The notes beneath the pieces were generated by a model, which made no database searches, was not told the origin of the DNA, and was given only the letters and a program-made list of their open reading frames with translations. Shown here in pieces: positions 7,544 to 17,268 of a stretch of DNA of 64,000 bases. The position numbers and the translations under genes are program-made. Origin of the DNA: JBCBKP01 sp038521625 (lineage in GTDB: Bacteria; Planctomycetota; Phycisphaerae; Phycisphaerales; UBA1924); NCBI GenBank assembly GCA_038521625.1, contig JBCBKP010000013.1, positions 1 to 64,000 on the forward strand. Direction: 5' to 3'. Each line of letters opens with the position of its first letter. Positions within the stretch are counted from its first letter, which is position 1.

Positions 7544-8358
7544 GACGCGTCCAGCCCCAGCATCCGCCGGTGCATGATCTGCGTCCAGACGCTGTAGAAC
7601 TCGAACGGGATCCCGCCGTCGAACGTGCTGACCGCGAAGCCCTCCTGGGTCCCGGCCTTCCGCGATCGCTGCAGCAGGTCGGGCGGGATGCGGAAGCGTT
7701 TGAACCCCAGGTCGAGCATGGCGTGCTTCGCGCCGACCATGAACAGCTCGGTAAGAATGTCGGCCCGCTCGCGGTGGGGGGCGAGCGTGTCGAGCCCGAG
7801 CGGCTTCTCGTCGAGCCGGCGCATGTCGACGCGGATCCGCTGGCCCTTCATCGTGTGGAGCTCGACGACCTCGGTCGTGACGACCTGCGATCGTGTGCCG
7901 CCGCCGCCCGACCAGTCGATCCCGATGACGCCCGAGTCCTCGTCGTAGCTGACGATCTCGTTGTCGGTGACGACACGTGCCTTGAACTTGAGCACCGCGC
8001 GGACGACGAGAAACACCCGGTCGAGCCTGAGCTCGGCGGCGGCCCCGTCCGGGCGTTCCACGACGAAGCGGCTCTCGTCCGCGGTCGGGATCACCCGCGA
8101 GATCTCGACCGCGGGCTTGACGCCCGCGAGCTGCGTGCGGGTCGGCGCGAACGCCGAGACGCCGGCCTGCTCGAGGGCGCGGACGGCGGCGGCGGCGCGG
8201 TCGGTCACCATCATGGAGACCACGAGCGGGATCCCACGCCGGACGGCCTGACGGGCGTTGAACGCGTCGAGGCCGGTCGCGTGCGAGAGAGCCCCGGTGC
8301 GCCAGCCCTCGTCGGTCCCCTCGGGCCAGTCGATGATGGAGAGGTACGCTCGGTCCAC
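7540..8358 (-). CDS. Conserved-looking protein of unknown function
   Basis: The 272-residue soluble protein starts with GTG. It has no signal peptide or membrane helix and no motif I recognise. The N-terminal half (GIPLVVSMMVTDRAAAAVRALEQAGVSAFAPTR) has alternating strands and helices. The middle (VFLVVRAVLKFKARVVTDNEIVSYDEDSGVIGIDW) looks beta-rich. The C-terminal part is Arg-rich. It lies 21 bases downstream of purK on the same strand, so it could be read from the purEK transcript. Its stop codon overlaps that of aat. Confidence 0.7.
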   Translation of the reverse strand: MDRAYLSIIDWPEGTDEGWRTGALSHATGLDAFNARQAVRRGIPLVVSMMVTDRAAAAVRALEQAGVSAFAPTRTQLAGVKPAVEISRVIPTADESRFVVERPDGAAAELRLDRVFLVVRAVLKFKARVVTDNEIVSYDEDSGVIGIDWSGGGGTRSQVVTTEVVELHTMKGQRIRVDMRRLDEKPLGLDTLAPHRERADILTELFMVGAKHAMLDLGFKRFRIPPDLLQRSRKAGTQEGFAVSTFDGGIPFEFYSVWTQIMHRRMLGLDAS

Positions 8359-8379
8359 GGCGACGTCGAGGCTAACGAC

Positions 8380-9522
8380 TCAGCGGCGCTTCACGAAGGG
8401 GCAGTCGGCAGACAGCCGCTCGGCCAGCTCGTCGCGCTCCGCCTCGGTCGGGGCGATGACGGTGACGTGCCCGAGCTTGCGCCCGGGCTTGGCCGCCTTG
8501 CCGTAGAGATGCAGGGCCGCGCCCCCGGTCCGCTCGATCCGCCTCGTCTGCTCCGCGTCGGGCGGCGCGCCGACGATGTTGAGCATCGCGGCGTGGCCGG
8601 CCGGCTCTGCGGGCCCGAGCGGCAGCCCGAGGATCGCCCGGGCGTGGTTCTCGAACTGGCTGGTCTTCGCCCCCTCGATCGTCCAGTGGCCGGAGTTGTG
8701 GACACGCGGCGCGAGCTCGTTGAACAGGAGCTCCGTCGAGCCGCCGGATTCGCGCTCGAAGAACTCCACGGCGAGGACCCCGACGTAGCCGGTGCGCCCC
8801 ATGAACCGGAGCACGGCGTCGCCGGCGGCCCGGGTCGCGTCGGTCTCGCGGGCGGGGGTGATCGTGCGGCGCAGGATGCCGTCGTCGTGGGTGTTCTCGT
8901 TGAGCGGGTAGAGCGCCGTGGAGCCGTCGGCCGCTCGCGCGGCGATGATCGAGACCTCGCGCTCGAAGCGGACCAGCTCGTCGAGCACGGCCGGCCGCTC
9001 GCCGATGGCGTGCCAGACGCGGGCCGAGTCGGTCGCGTCGGCGACGCGGGCCTGGCCCTTGCCGTCGTAGCCGAACCGACGCGACTTGAGGATCCCGGCG
9101 CCGCCGACGAACTCGAGGGCCATCGGGATGTCGCCGGCGTCGTCGACCTCGCGCCAGCGCGGCGGCGGGATCTCGGCGAAGAGCCTGCGCTCGGCGGCGC
9201 GATCCTGGGCGGCCGCGAGGATCCTTGCGGGCGGGTTGATCGCTCTGCCCGTGCGCGCCTCGATCGCCCCGAGCAGCGCCGCGGGGACGTTCTCGAACTC
9301 GTATGTCAGCGCGTCGATCCCGTCGCAGAACCGGTCGAGGTGCGGGCCGGCCTCGAAGGGGCCGGTGATCAGCTCGGCGGCGGCGCCCGCGCAGGCGTCG
9401 GGGTTCGGGTCGAGGCAGCGGGGGGTGGCGCCCAGGCCCGCCGCGGCCCGGGCGAGCATCAGGCCGAGCTGGCCGCCCCCGAGAACCCCGAGGCGTTCGC
9501 CCTCCGCGGGCGCTCCGCTCAC
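8380..9522 (-). CDS. purK: N5-carboxyaminoimidazole ribonucleotide synthase
   Basis: PurK uses ATP and bicarbonate to carboxylate AIR to N5-CAIR in purine synthesis. The 380-residue ATP-grasp protein has LGVLGGGQLGLMLARAA at the N-terminus, YEFENVP, ILKSRRFGYDGKGQ, VEFFERE, FNELAPRVHNSGHWTIE and the C-terminal LHLYGKAAKPGRKLGHV. The GTG start overlaps the purE stop in GTGA, indicating translational coupling with purE. Confidence 0.95.
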   Translation of the reverse strand: MSGAPAEGERLGVLGGGQLGLMLARAAAGLGATPRCLDPNPDACAGAAAELITGPFEAGPHLDRFCDGIDALTYEFENVPAALLGAIEARTGRAINPPARILAAAQDRAAERRLFAEIPPPRWREVDDAGDIPMALEFVGGAGILKSRRFGYDGKGQARVADATDSARVWHAIGERPAVLDELVRFEREVSIIAARAADGSTALYPLNENTHDDGILRRTITPARETDATRAAGDAVLRFMGRTGYVGVLAVEFFERESGGSTELLFNELAPRVHNSGHWTIEGAKTSQFENHARAILGLPLGPAEPAGHAAMLNIVGAPPDAEQTRRIERTGGAALHLYGKAAKPGRKLGHVTVIAPTEAERDELAERLSADCPFVKRR

Positions 9523-10031
9523 TCGCCGTGCTCCGACGGGTCCGGGTTGGCCAGGACGCGCGCGGTCTGCTCCTCGCGGTAGGAGTCGAGCGCGTGGCGG
9601 ATGGTGGCATCGGTGTGTGCGATGATGGCCGCGGCGGTCAGCGCGGCGTTGACGGCGCCGGCGCGCCCGATCGCGAAGGTGGGCACGGGGACCCCCGCGG
9701 GCATCTGGACGATCGACAGCAGCGAGTCGAGGCCGCTCAGCGCCTTGGACTGCACCGGGACGCCCAGGACCGGGACGGGAGTCTTCGCGGCGAGCATGCC
9801 CGGGAGGTGGGCGGCGCCGCCGGCGCCGGCGATGATCGCCATCAGGCCCCGGTCGCGCGCGCCGGCGGCGTACTCGAAGAGCAGGTCGGGCGTGCGGTGG
9901 GCGGAGACGACCCGGGTCTCGTGGGTGACGCCGAGGCGGCTGAGCGTCTCGGCGGCGTGCGACATGGTGTCCCAGTCGGAGGTGGAGCCCATGACGACGC
10001 CGACGCGCGGCGTGCTGGCGGCCTGGTTCAT
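9519..10031 (-). CDS. purE: N5-carboxyaminoimidazole ribonucleotide mutase
   Basis: PurE converts N5-CAIR to CAIR, acting after PurK. The 170-residue protein carries GVVMGSTSDWDTM, VVSAHRTPD, AGAGGAAHLPGM and PVQSKALSGLDSLLSIVQMP, the class I PurE signatures. A TAACCT hexamer ends 6 bases before the ATG with no Shine-Dalgarno site between, so the mRNA is probably leaderless. It lies 18 bases after the glnB stop but appears to have this promoter of its own. Confidence 0.95.
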   Translation of the reverse strand: MNQAASTPRVGVVMGSTSDWDTMSHAAETLSRLGVTHETRVVSAHRTPDLLFEYAAGARDRGLMAIIAGAGGAAHLPGMLAAKTPVPVLGVPVQSKALSGLDSLLSIVQMPAGVPVPTFAIGRAGAVNAALTAAAIIAHTDATIRHALDSYREEQTARVLANPDPSEHGE

Positions 10032-10037
10032 GCGGTC

Positions 10038-10043
10038 AGGTTA
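10038..10043 (-). promoter_or_regulatory. Putative -10 (TAACCT) of purE, leaderless arrangement
   Basis: The hexamer lies in the 18-base gap between glnB and purE, 6 bases from the purE ATG, so a start site about 7 bases downstream would fall on or beside the ATG. No clear -35 is present. Confidence 0.4.
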
Positions 10044-10049
10044 GCCGGC

Positions 10050-10409
10050 TCAGCCGATCGCGTGCGGGCCGCGCATGCCGGTGCGGATGCGGACGCAGTC
10101 CTCGAGCTGGAGGATGAAGATCTTGCCGTCGCCGGTGTCGCCCGACTGGTCGGGCCCGTCGGTCCTGGCGTGCTCGAGTATCGCGTTGACGGTGGGCTCG
10201 ACGAAGCCGTCGTTGACGGCGATCTCGAGGCGGACCTTCTTGAGCAGGTCGATCTCGACCTCGGCGCCGCGGTACATCTCGCGGTAGCCGCGCTCGGCGC
10301 CGCAGCCGAGGGCGTTGGTGACGGACATCTTGGTGACGTCGGCGCGCAGCAGGGCCTGCTTGACGGGGTTGAGGGCCTCGGGGGCGATGTAGGCGATGAT
10401 CAGCTTCAT
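10050..10409 (-). CDS. glnK: PII nitrogen regulatory protein
   Basis: PII proteins sense ATP/ADP and 2-oxoglutarate, and in amt-linked operons they block the ammonium channel. The 119-residue product has the PII core: T-loop region ERGYREMYRGAEVEIDLL, GDGKIFI and VRIRTG. Tyr46 is present, but the position of the uridylylated Tyr51 is Val, so GlnD-type modification at that site is not possible. About six extra residues (TDGPDQSGDT region) lie before GDGKIF compared with E. coli GlnB as I recall it. It follows amt by 30 bases on the same strand, supporting the glnK name over glnB. Confidence 0.92.
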   Translation of the reverse strand: MKLIIAYIAPEALNPVKQALLRADVTKMSVTNALGCGAERGYREMYRGAEVEIDLLKKVRLEIAVNDGFVEPTVNAILEHARTDGPDQSGDTGDGKIFILQLEDCVRIRTGMRGPHAIG

Positions 10410-10439
10410 GGGCGGTCCCGCGGGTCGTGTCCGGCGAGC

Positions 10440-11750
10440 TTAGCTGCTGGTGAAGAACTGGAAGCCGGCGTACGCCTCCATGCCGTGCTCGCCGATGTCG
10501 AGCCCGCGGAGCTCCTCCTCGCGCGAGACTCGGATGCCGACCGTGTACCGCAGCGCGGCGAAGAGGGCGAACGAGGCCGGGACGCAGAGAGCGCCGATCG
10601 AGACGACGCCGATGAGCTGCTCGACGAACGAGTGGTCGGGGTCGGTCGAGAAGATCCCGACCGCGAGCGTCCCCCAGATCCCGCAGACCAGGTGGACCGA
10701 GATCGCGCCGACCGGGTCGTCGATCTTGAGCCGCTCGAACGCGACCACCGAGAGCACCACGATGGCCCCCGCGATCGCGCCGATCAGCACCGCCGACGAG
10801 ACCGAGACCGTGTCCGCGCCGGCGGTGATCCCGACGAGCCCGGCGAGCACGCCGTTGAGCATCATCGTGAGATCCGGCTTGGACTGGACGATCCACGAGG
10901 TGGCCATGGCGGCGATCGCGCCGGCGGCCGCCGCCAGCGTCGTGGTGACGAACACGAAGCTGACCGTGGCGGGGTCGGCCGAGAGCACCGAGCCGCCGTT
11001 GAAGCCGAACCAGCCGAACCAGAGCAGGAAGACGCCGACGGCCGCGAACGGCATCGAGTGGCCCATGATCGGGCGCGTGACGGCGGTCCCGTCGTTGCGA
11101 CGCAGGTACTTGCCCAGGCGCGGGCCGAGCATGATGGCGCCCGCGAGGGCGCCCCAGCCGCCCACCGAGTGGACCAGCGTGGAGCCGGCGAAGTCGTGGA
11201 AGCCCCGGTCCTCCAGCCAGCCGCCGCCCCATTTCCATGACCCGCAGAGGGGGTAGACGACCGCGACGTAGACCGCGCTGAAGACCAGGAACGGGCCGAG
11301 GCGGATGCGCTCGGCGACGGCGCCCGACACGATGGTCGCGGCGGTGGCGGCGAACATCGCCTGGAAGATGAAGTCGGACCAGTAGCTGTACGCGGGGTTG
11401 TACGAGGCGTCGAAGTCGTCGAGCGAGTCGTCGATCCAGAACAGGTCGGTGCTGATCGCGGCGAGCCAGCCCTCGACGGACCAGGCGCCCGGGTACATGA
11501 GATTGAACCCGACGAACGCGTAGGTGAGCAGGCCGATCGCCACGATCGCGGTGTTCTTGAACAAGATGTTGGTCGTGTTCTTGGCCTGGGTGAGCCCGCT
11601 CTCCAGCGCGGCGAAGCCGAGGTGCATGACGAACACCAGCGCCGCGGCGATGAGGATCCACAGGTTGTTGGCGAGCAGCTCGAGGTCGCCGACGCGGTCG
11701 GCAAGCGGGGCGGCTGCGGCGGTGGCTTCGGGGGCGGCTTGGTCCTGCAT
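10440..11750 (-). CDS. amt: Ammonium transporter
   Basis: The 436-residue Amt/Rh/MEP channel has about 11 membrane helices. Recognisable segments are NNLWILIAAALVFVMHLGFA, LESGL, FAGSTLVHSVGGW (first pore His) and ISVHLVCGIWG (second pore His). It imports ammonium across the inner membrane. The ATG at 11750 is chosen because the first helix follows a short N-terminus; longer readings add a basic, non-membrane leader. glnK follows by 30 bases, forming the classic amt-glnK pair. A perfect dyad and a -10-like TACCTT lie 34-62 bases upstream. Confidence 0.95.
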   Translation of the reverse strand: MQDQAAPEATAAAAPLADRVGDLELLANNLWILIAAALVFVMHLGFAALESGLTQAKNTTNILFKNTAIVAIGLLTYAFVGFNLMYPGAWSVEGWLAAISTDLFWIDDSLDDFDASYNPAYSYWSDFIFQAMFAATAATIVSGAVAERIRLGPFLVFSAVYVAVVYPLCGSWKWGGGWLEDRGFHDFAGSTLVHSVGGWGALAGAIMLGPRLGKYLRRNDGTAVTRPIMGHSMPFAAVGVFLLWFGWFGFNGGSVLSADPATVSFVFVTTTLAAAAGAIAAMATSWIVQSKPDLTMMLNGVLAGLVGITAGADTVSVSSAVLIGAIAGAIVVLSVVAFERLKIDDPVGAISVHLVCGIWGTLAVGIFSTDPDHSFVEQLIGVVSIGALCVPASFALFAALRYTVGIRVSREEELRGLDIGEHGMEAYAGFQFFTSS

Positions 11751-11780
11751 GGTCGGTCGGCTCCGGCGCGGGGCGGCGCG

Positions 11781-11812
11781 GGTCGGATCGCGGAAGGTAC
11801 CGCGATCCGGCC
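11781..11812. promoter_or_regulatory. Inverted repeat framing the putative amt-glnK -10
   Basis: The 10-bp arms CGGATCGCGG and CCGCGATCCG (11784-11793 and 11800-11809) are separated by six bases. The dyad extends to 13 bp per arm with one G-T wobble. The spacer read on the minus strand is TACCTT, a good -10 for amt, 44 bases before its ATG. A regulator bound here would cover the promoter, so it is a candidate operator; a hairpin in DNA or a coincidence is possible. Confidence 0.5.
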
Positions 11813-11859
11813 CGGTCGTGCACCAGAAGCGAGCGCCGACGCGTGATGTAACGGCTTTC

Positions 11860-11876
11860 CGCGACAGAAAGTCGCG
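11860..11876. promoter_or_regulatory. Short inverted repeat in the VIT-gene promoter region
   Basis: CGCGAC and GTCGCG flank AGAAA, 8 bases upstream of the TAGCTT -10 candidate. The position between -10 and -35 would suit a metal-responsive repressor, but the arms are only 6 bp in GC-rich DNA and chance is possible. Confidence 0.3.
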
Positions 11877-11884
11877 CGGGCGGG

Positions 11885-11890
11885 TAGCTT
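11885..11890 (+). promoter_or_regulatory. Putative -10 (TAGCTT) of the VIT gene, leaderless arrangement
   Basis: TAGCTT ends 6 bases before the ATG at 11897 and no Shine-Dalgarno site lies between. There is no clear -35. Confidence 0.4.
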
Positions 11891-11896
11891 GCCCCC

Positions 11897-12481
11897 ATGG
11901 GATCCGACGTCGAGGCCGCCGCGACAACCGGCGAGGGCAACGCCCAGCGCACGCGGCGGCCCTGGCTGGCCCCGTTCGTGTACGGCGCCGTCGACGGCAC
12001 GGTCACGACGTTCGCCGTCGTGGCCGGCGTGGCGGGCGCCGGCCTGAGCGGCGCGATCGTGCTCGTGCTCGGCCTGGCGAACCTGCTCGGCGACGGCTTC
12101 GCGATGGCGGCGGGCAACTACCTCTCGGAGAAGGCCGACCACCACGCCCACGCGGACGACGATCCGGCGGCGCTGGCGGCGGCGGAGGCCGCGGCGCGAC
12201 GCTCGGCGGCGGTGACGTTCGCGAGCTTCGTCTCGGTCGGCTCGGTGCCGCTGGTCCCCTTCGCGGTCGGGGCCGTCGCGGGCTTCGGCGGCGGGTTCCT
12301 GTCCAGCACGGCGCTGACCGCCGCCGCCTTCGCGGCCATCGGCGTGGTCAAGTCGCGCGTCACCCGGCGGGCGGTCTGGCGGGGCGTCGCCGAGACGCTG
12401 GCCGTCGGCGGTCTGGCCGCGCTGGTCGCGTTCGGCGTCGGCGCGCTGCTCGCCGGGCTGGTCGAGAACGGCGCCGGCTGA
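11897..12481 (+). CDS. VIT/CCC1-family iron/manganese transporter
   Basis: The 194-residue membrane protein has the first helix signature of vacuolar iron transporters: FVYGAVDGTVTTFAVVAGVAGAGLS, followed by GLANLLGDGFAMAAGNYLS. A short charged, His-containing loop (EKADHHAHADDDPAAL) and three more hydrophobic helices follow. The large cytosolic metal-binding domain of plant VIT1 is reduced, as in many bacterial members. It probably exports or sequesters Fe(II) or Mn(II). It diverges from amt and stands alone before a terminator-like hairpin. Confidence 0.85.
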   Translation: MGSDVEAAATTGEGNAQRTRRPWLAPFVYGAVDGTVTTFAVVAGVAGAGLSGAIVLVLGLANLLGDGFAMAAGNYLSEKADHHAHADDDPAALAAAEAAARRSAAVTFASFVSVGSVPLVPFAVGAVAGFGGGFLSSTALTAAAFAAIGVVKSRVTRRAVWRGVAETLAVGGLAALVAFGVGALLAGLVENGAG

Positions 12482-12494
12482 CCGCGACGGGCGG

Positions 12495-12521
12495 GCCGGG
12501 CGCGCGGCGAAGGCGCCCGGC
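12495..12521. terminator. Hairpin between convergent VIT and acs genes
   Basis: GCCGGGCGC and GCGCCCGGC form a perfect 9-bp stem around a 9-base loop in the gap between two convergent genes. No T-run is obvious on either side, so it may act as a bidirectional transcript-end structure rather than a classic intrinsic terminator. Confidence 0.5.
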
Positions 12522-12582
12522 GAGATCCCGGCCACGGCGGCGACCGCCCGGAGCAGGTTCAGGATGGCGCGCGCCGCAGGTG

Positions 12583-14664
<2,082 letters not shown>

Positions 14665-14684
14665 GTCGGGCCTCCCGTCGGGTC

Positions 14685-14701
14685 CCCCGCGGTGCGCGGG
14701 G
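14685..14701. promoter_or_regulatory. Hairpin in the acs 5' leader
   Basis: CCCCGCG and CGCGGGG form a perfect 7-bp stem with a 3-base loop, just upstream of the GGGAGG ribosome site of acs and close to the inferred transcript start. It may protect the 5' end or modulate translation; there is no direct evidence. Confidence 0.35.
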
Positions 14702-14712
14702 TGAACCGCGCG

Positions 14713-14742
14713 ACGATACGGCAAACCCGGGGTCGCGCTCAA
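14713..14742 (-). promoter_or_regulatory. Putative acs promoter
   Basis: On the minus strand TTGAGC and TATCGT are 18 bases apart, placing transcript start about 43 bases before the acs GTG. Both hexamers are AT-rich islands in GC-rich DNA. Confidence 0.45.
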
Positions 14743-14786
14743 CCGCCGGCCCGGGCCGCGCGGGTTGTCGTGGGGTGTTCGGTCCG

Positions 14787-17159
14787 TCACAGCGACGCCT
14801 CCGTGACTCTCAGCACCTCGCGGACGCTCGTCAGGCCCTCCGCGGCCTTGCGCATGCCGTCCTGTCGCAGGGTGACCATGCCGCGCTCGATGCACATCCT
14901 GCGGAACTCGCTCACGTTCGGGTTGCGCGCGATCACGTCGCGCAGATGGTCATCGACCGCCAGCAACTCGTAGATACCGACACGACCGGAGTAGCCCGTG
15001 TTGCGGCACTTCGGGCACCCGGGTGCGCTCCAGGCCGCGCTCGGGTCGAGCCCCTGCATCTGCATGAACTCGGCCATCTCGCCCGTGGCCGGGCCGAGCT
15101 CGCGGCAGCTCTGGCAGAGCCGGCGCACCAGCCGCTGCGCGAGCACCGCGTTGACCGCCGCGCCCACCAGGAACGGCTCGAGCCCGATGTTCACGAGGCG
15201 CGTCATGCTGCTCGGCGCGTCGTTGGTGTGCAGCGTCGAGAGCACCAGGTGGCCCGTCAGCGCGGCCTGGATCGCCGTGTGCGCCGTCTCGTGGTCGCGG
15301 ATCTCGCCGAGCATGATCACGTCGGGGTCCTGGCGCAGCAGCGCCTTGAGCGCCTTCGCGAACGTCATCCCGATCTTCTCGTGCATCTGCGTCTGTGTGA
15401 TGCCGTCCAGGTGATACTCGACCGGGTCCTCGACCGTCGAGATGTTCAGCTTGTTCTTGTCGAGCTGGCGCAGCGACGAGTACAGCGTCGTCGTCTTGCC
15501 CGAGCCCGTCGGCCCCGTCACGAGCACGATGCCGTGCGGCGCCGTGACCTCACGGCGCCAGACGTCGAGCGTGTTGGGATCGAAGCCCAGGTCCTCGAGC
15601 TTCACGTTGATCGACCGCGTGTCGAGGATGCGCATCACCGTCTTTTCGCCGCCGCCCGCGCTCGGCAGCGTCGACATACGCAGGTCGAGCTTGCGCCCCT
15701 GCACCACGCACCGGATGCGCCCGTCCTGCGGCAGGCGGCGCTCGGAGATGTCGAGCCCGGCCATGATCTTGAGGCGGCTCGTGATCGCCGCCGACATCGA
15801 CGCCGGCGGGTTCATCATCTCGAACAGCACGCCGTCGATGCGGAACCGCACGCGCAGCTTCTTCTCGCCCGGCTCGATGTGGATGTCGCTCGCGCCCTCC
15901 TTCACCGCGGTCTGGATGATGTAGTTCACGTACCGGATGACCGGGCTCTCGCCGGCCTTCGCCTCGAGGTCGACCGCGTCGCTCTCCGACTTCTGCGCGA
16001 CCTCGACGTCGCCCTCCTCGACCTCGTCGAGGATCTCCGAGAGATCGACCTCCTCGTCCGCGCCGCCGCCGACCACGTCGAGCGCCGCGCGCACGTCGAA
16101 CGGCGTGACGAGCACGAGCTTGACCGAGGCCACACCGAGACGCTGCTTCACCTCGTCGAGCACGAAGATGTCGTCCGCGCGCGTCGCGCCGACGATCAGC
16201 CGCGAGCCCTCGGTCCGCAGCGGCAGCGCGAGGTGCTGCTTGCAGAAGTCGACGCCGAGCCGCTGCAGCGACGCCCCGTCGAACCCGCCGTCCAGCCCCC
16301 TCTCGAGATCGACACGCTCGAACGTCAGCCCGGCCAGGCGCGCGACGACCGCCTGCACCTCCGCCTCGTCGGCGCCCTGCTCGAACAGCAGCTCGGCCAG
16401 CCGCTTGCCGGGCGACTGCGCGAGCACACGCTTGGCGTTCGCGAGCGCCTCGCCGCCCACCACGCCCGCGGCGCGGAGCCCGCGCGCGAGCGGCTCGTCG
16501 GCGCCGAAGCCGTCGAAGTCGACGTCGTCGTCCGCGCCGCCGCCCGCCTCGCGCGCGAGCGCGTTCTCCTGTGCTGGCTCGCCCTCACCGCCCGGCCCGA
16601 TCTCGCCCACGCCGGTCGGCGGAGCGTCGGCCCGCCCGCCCGGCGCCGAACTCGCATCGCGCGCGAGCGCGCTCTCTTGTGCTGTGTCGACGATCTCCTC
16701 GGCGTCACGCTTCGCGCGCGCGAGCGCGTTCTCTATTGCTGCGCCGGTCGGGTCGCTGATCTCGTCCGGTGCGCGCGCGGGAACAGCGCCGGCGGGGTCT
16801 CCCCCGTCTGCGCTGGTGGTCGTTGCGTTCGGCGGTGTCTGACCCTCCGCCTGACCCGGCGGATCCCCGCCCCGTTGTTGTGGCGGCGGCGGACCGGCAT
16901 CGCCGGGCGGCTCGCCCGGTTGTGGCGGGCCGCGCTGCGGCTGATCCTGGCCCGGATCGGGCTTGGCTTCGGCGTGCTTGTGGCGCGGATCGTCGGGGTC
17001 GCCCGGGGGGCCGGGCGCGGTCTCGATCGGGGGCTTGGGCGGGGCGCCGGAGCCGCCGGAGCCCGCCGCTCCGCCGTCCGGCGCGGGCTCTCCCTGGCCC
17101 TCCGGGGGCTTGTTCTTGCCCTTGCGGCCCCAGATCTTGTTGAGATCGACCGGCGGCAA
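14787..17159 (-). CDS. pilB: Type IV pilus/type II secretion assembly ATPase (PilB/GspE)
   Basis: This hexameric motor ATPase powers pilus or pseudopilus extension. The 790-residue protein has an unusual N-terminus of about 220 residues rich in Pro, Gly and acidic residues, with three ENALAR/ESALAR repeats (near residues 142, 162 and 197). The N1/MshEN-like domain, DIHIEPGEKKLRVRFRIDG, Walker A GPTGSGKTT (about 550), the Asp/Walker B region DPDVIMLGEIRD, STLHTND (His box) and a tetracysteine zinc module (CQSC near 682, CPKC near 716) follow. The start is taken as TTG at 17159 because GAAGGGA lies 7 bases before it. It is the last gene of the pilMNOP cluster, after a 109-base gap. Confidence 0.92.
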   Translation of the reverse strand: MPPVDLNKIWGRKGKNKPPEGQGEPAPDGGAAGSGGSGAPPKPPIETAPGPPGDPDDPRHKHAEAKPDPGQDQPQRGPPQPGEPPGDAGPPPPQQRGGDPPGQAEGQTPPNATTTSADGGDPAGAVPARAPDEISDPTGAAIENALARAKRDAEEIVDTAQESALARDASSAPGGRADAPPTGVGEIGPGGEGEPAQENALAREAGGGADDDVDFDGFGADEPLARGLRAAGVVGGEALANAKRVLAQSPGKRLAELLFEQGADEAEVQAVVARLAGLTFERVDLERGLDGGFDGASLQRLGVDFCKQHLALPLRTEGSRLIVGATRADDIFVLDEVKQRLGVASVKLVLVTPFDVRAALDVVGGGADEEVDLSEILDEVEEGDVEVAQKSESDAVDLEAKAGESPVIRYVNYIIQTAVKEGASDIHIEPGEKKLRVRFRIDGVLFEMMNPPASMSAAITSRLKIMAGLDISERRLPQDGRIRCVVQGRKLDLRMSTLPSAGGGEKTVMRILDTRSINVKLEDLGFDPNTLDVWRREVTAPHGIVLVTGPTGSGKTTTLYSSLRQLDKNKLNISTVEDPVEYHLDGITQTQMHEKIGMTFAKALKALLRQDPDVIMLGEIRDHETAHTAIQAALTGHLVLSTLHTNDAPSSMTRLVNIGLEPFLVGAAVNAVLAQRLVRRLCQSCRELGPATGEMAEFMQMQGLDPSAAWSAPGCPKCRNTGYSGRVGIYELLAVDDHLRDVIARNPNVSEFRRMCIERGMVTLRQDGMRKAAEGLTSVREVLRVTEASL

Positions 17160-17268
17160 GCCACCGTCCCTTCGGCCGCTGCGCAACGCTCAACGCCGCT
17201 CCTTCCCGGACCGGCGCTGGCCCGTCGCACCCCGCGACGGTCGATCTCGTATCGGTTGGCAGAAGGGC

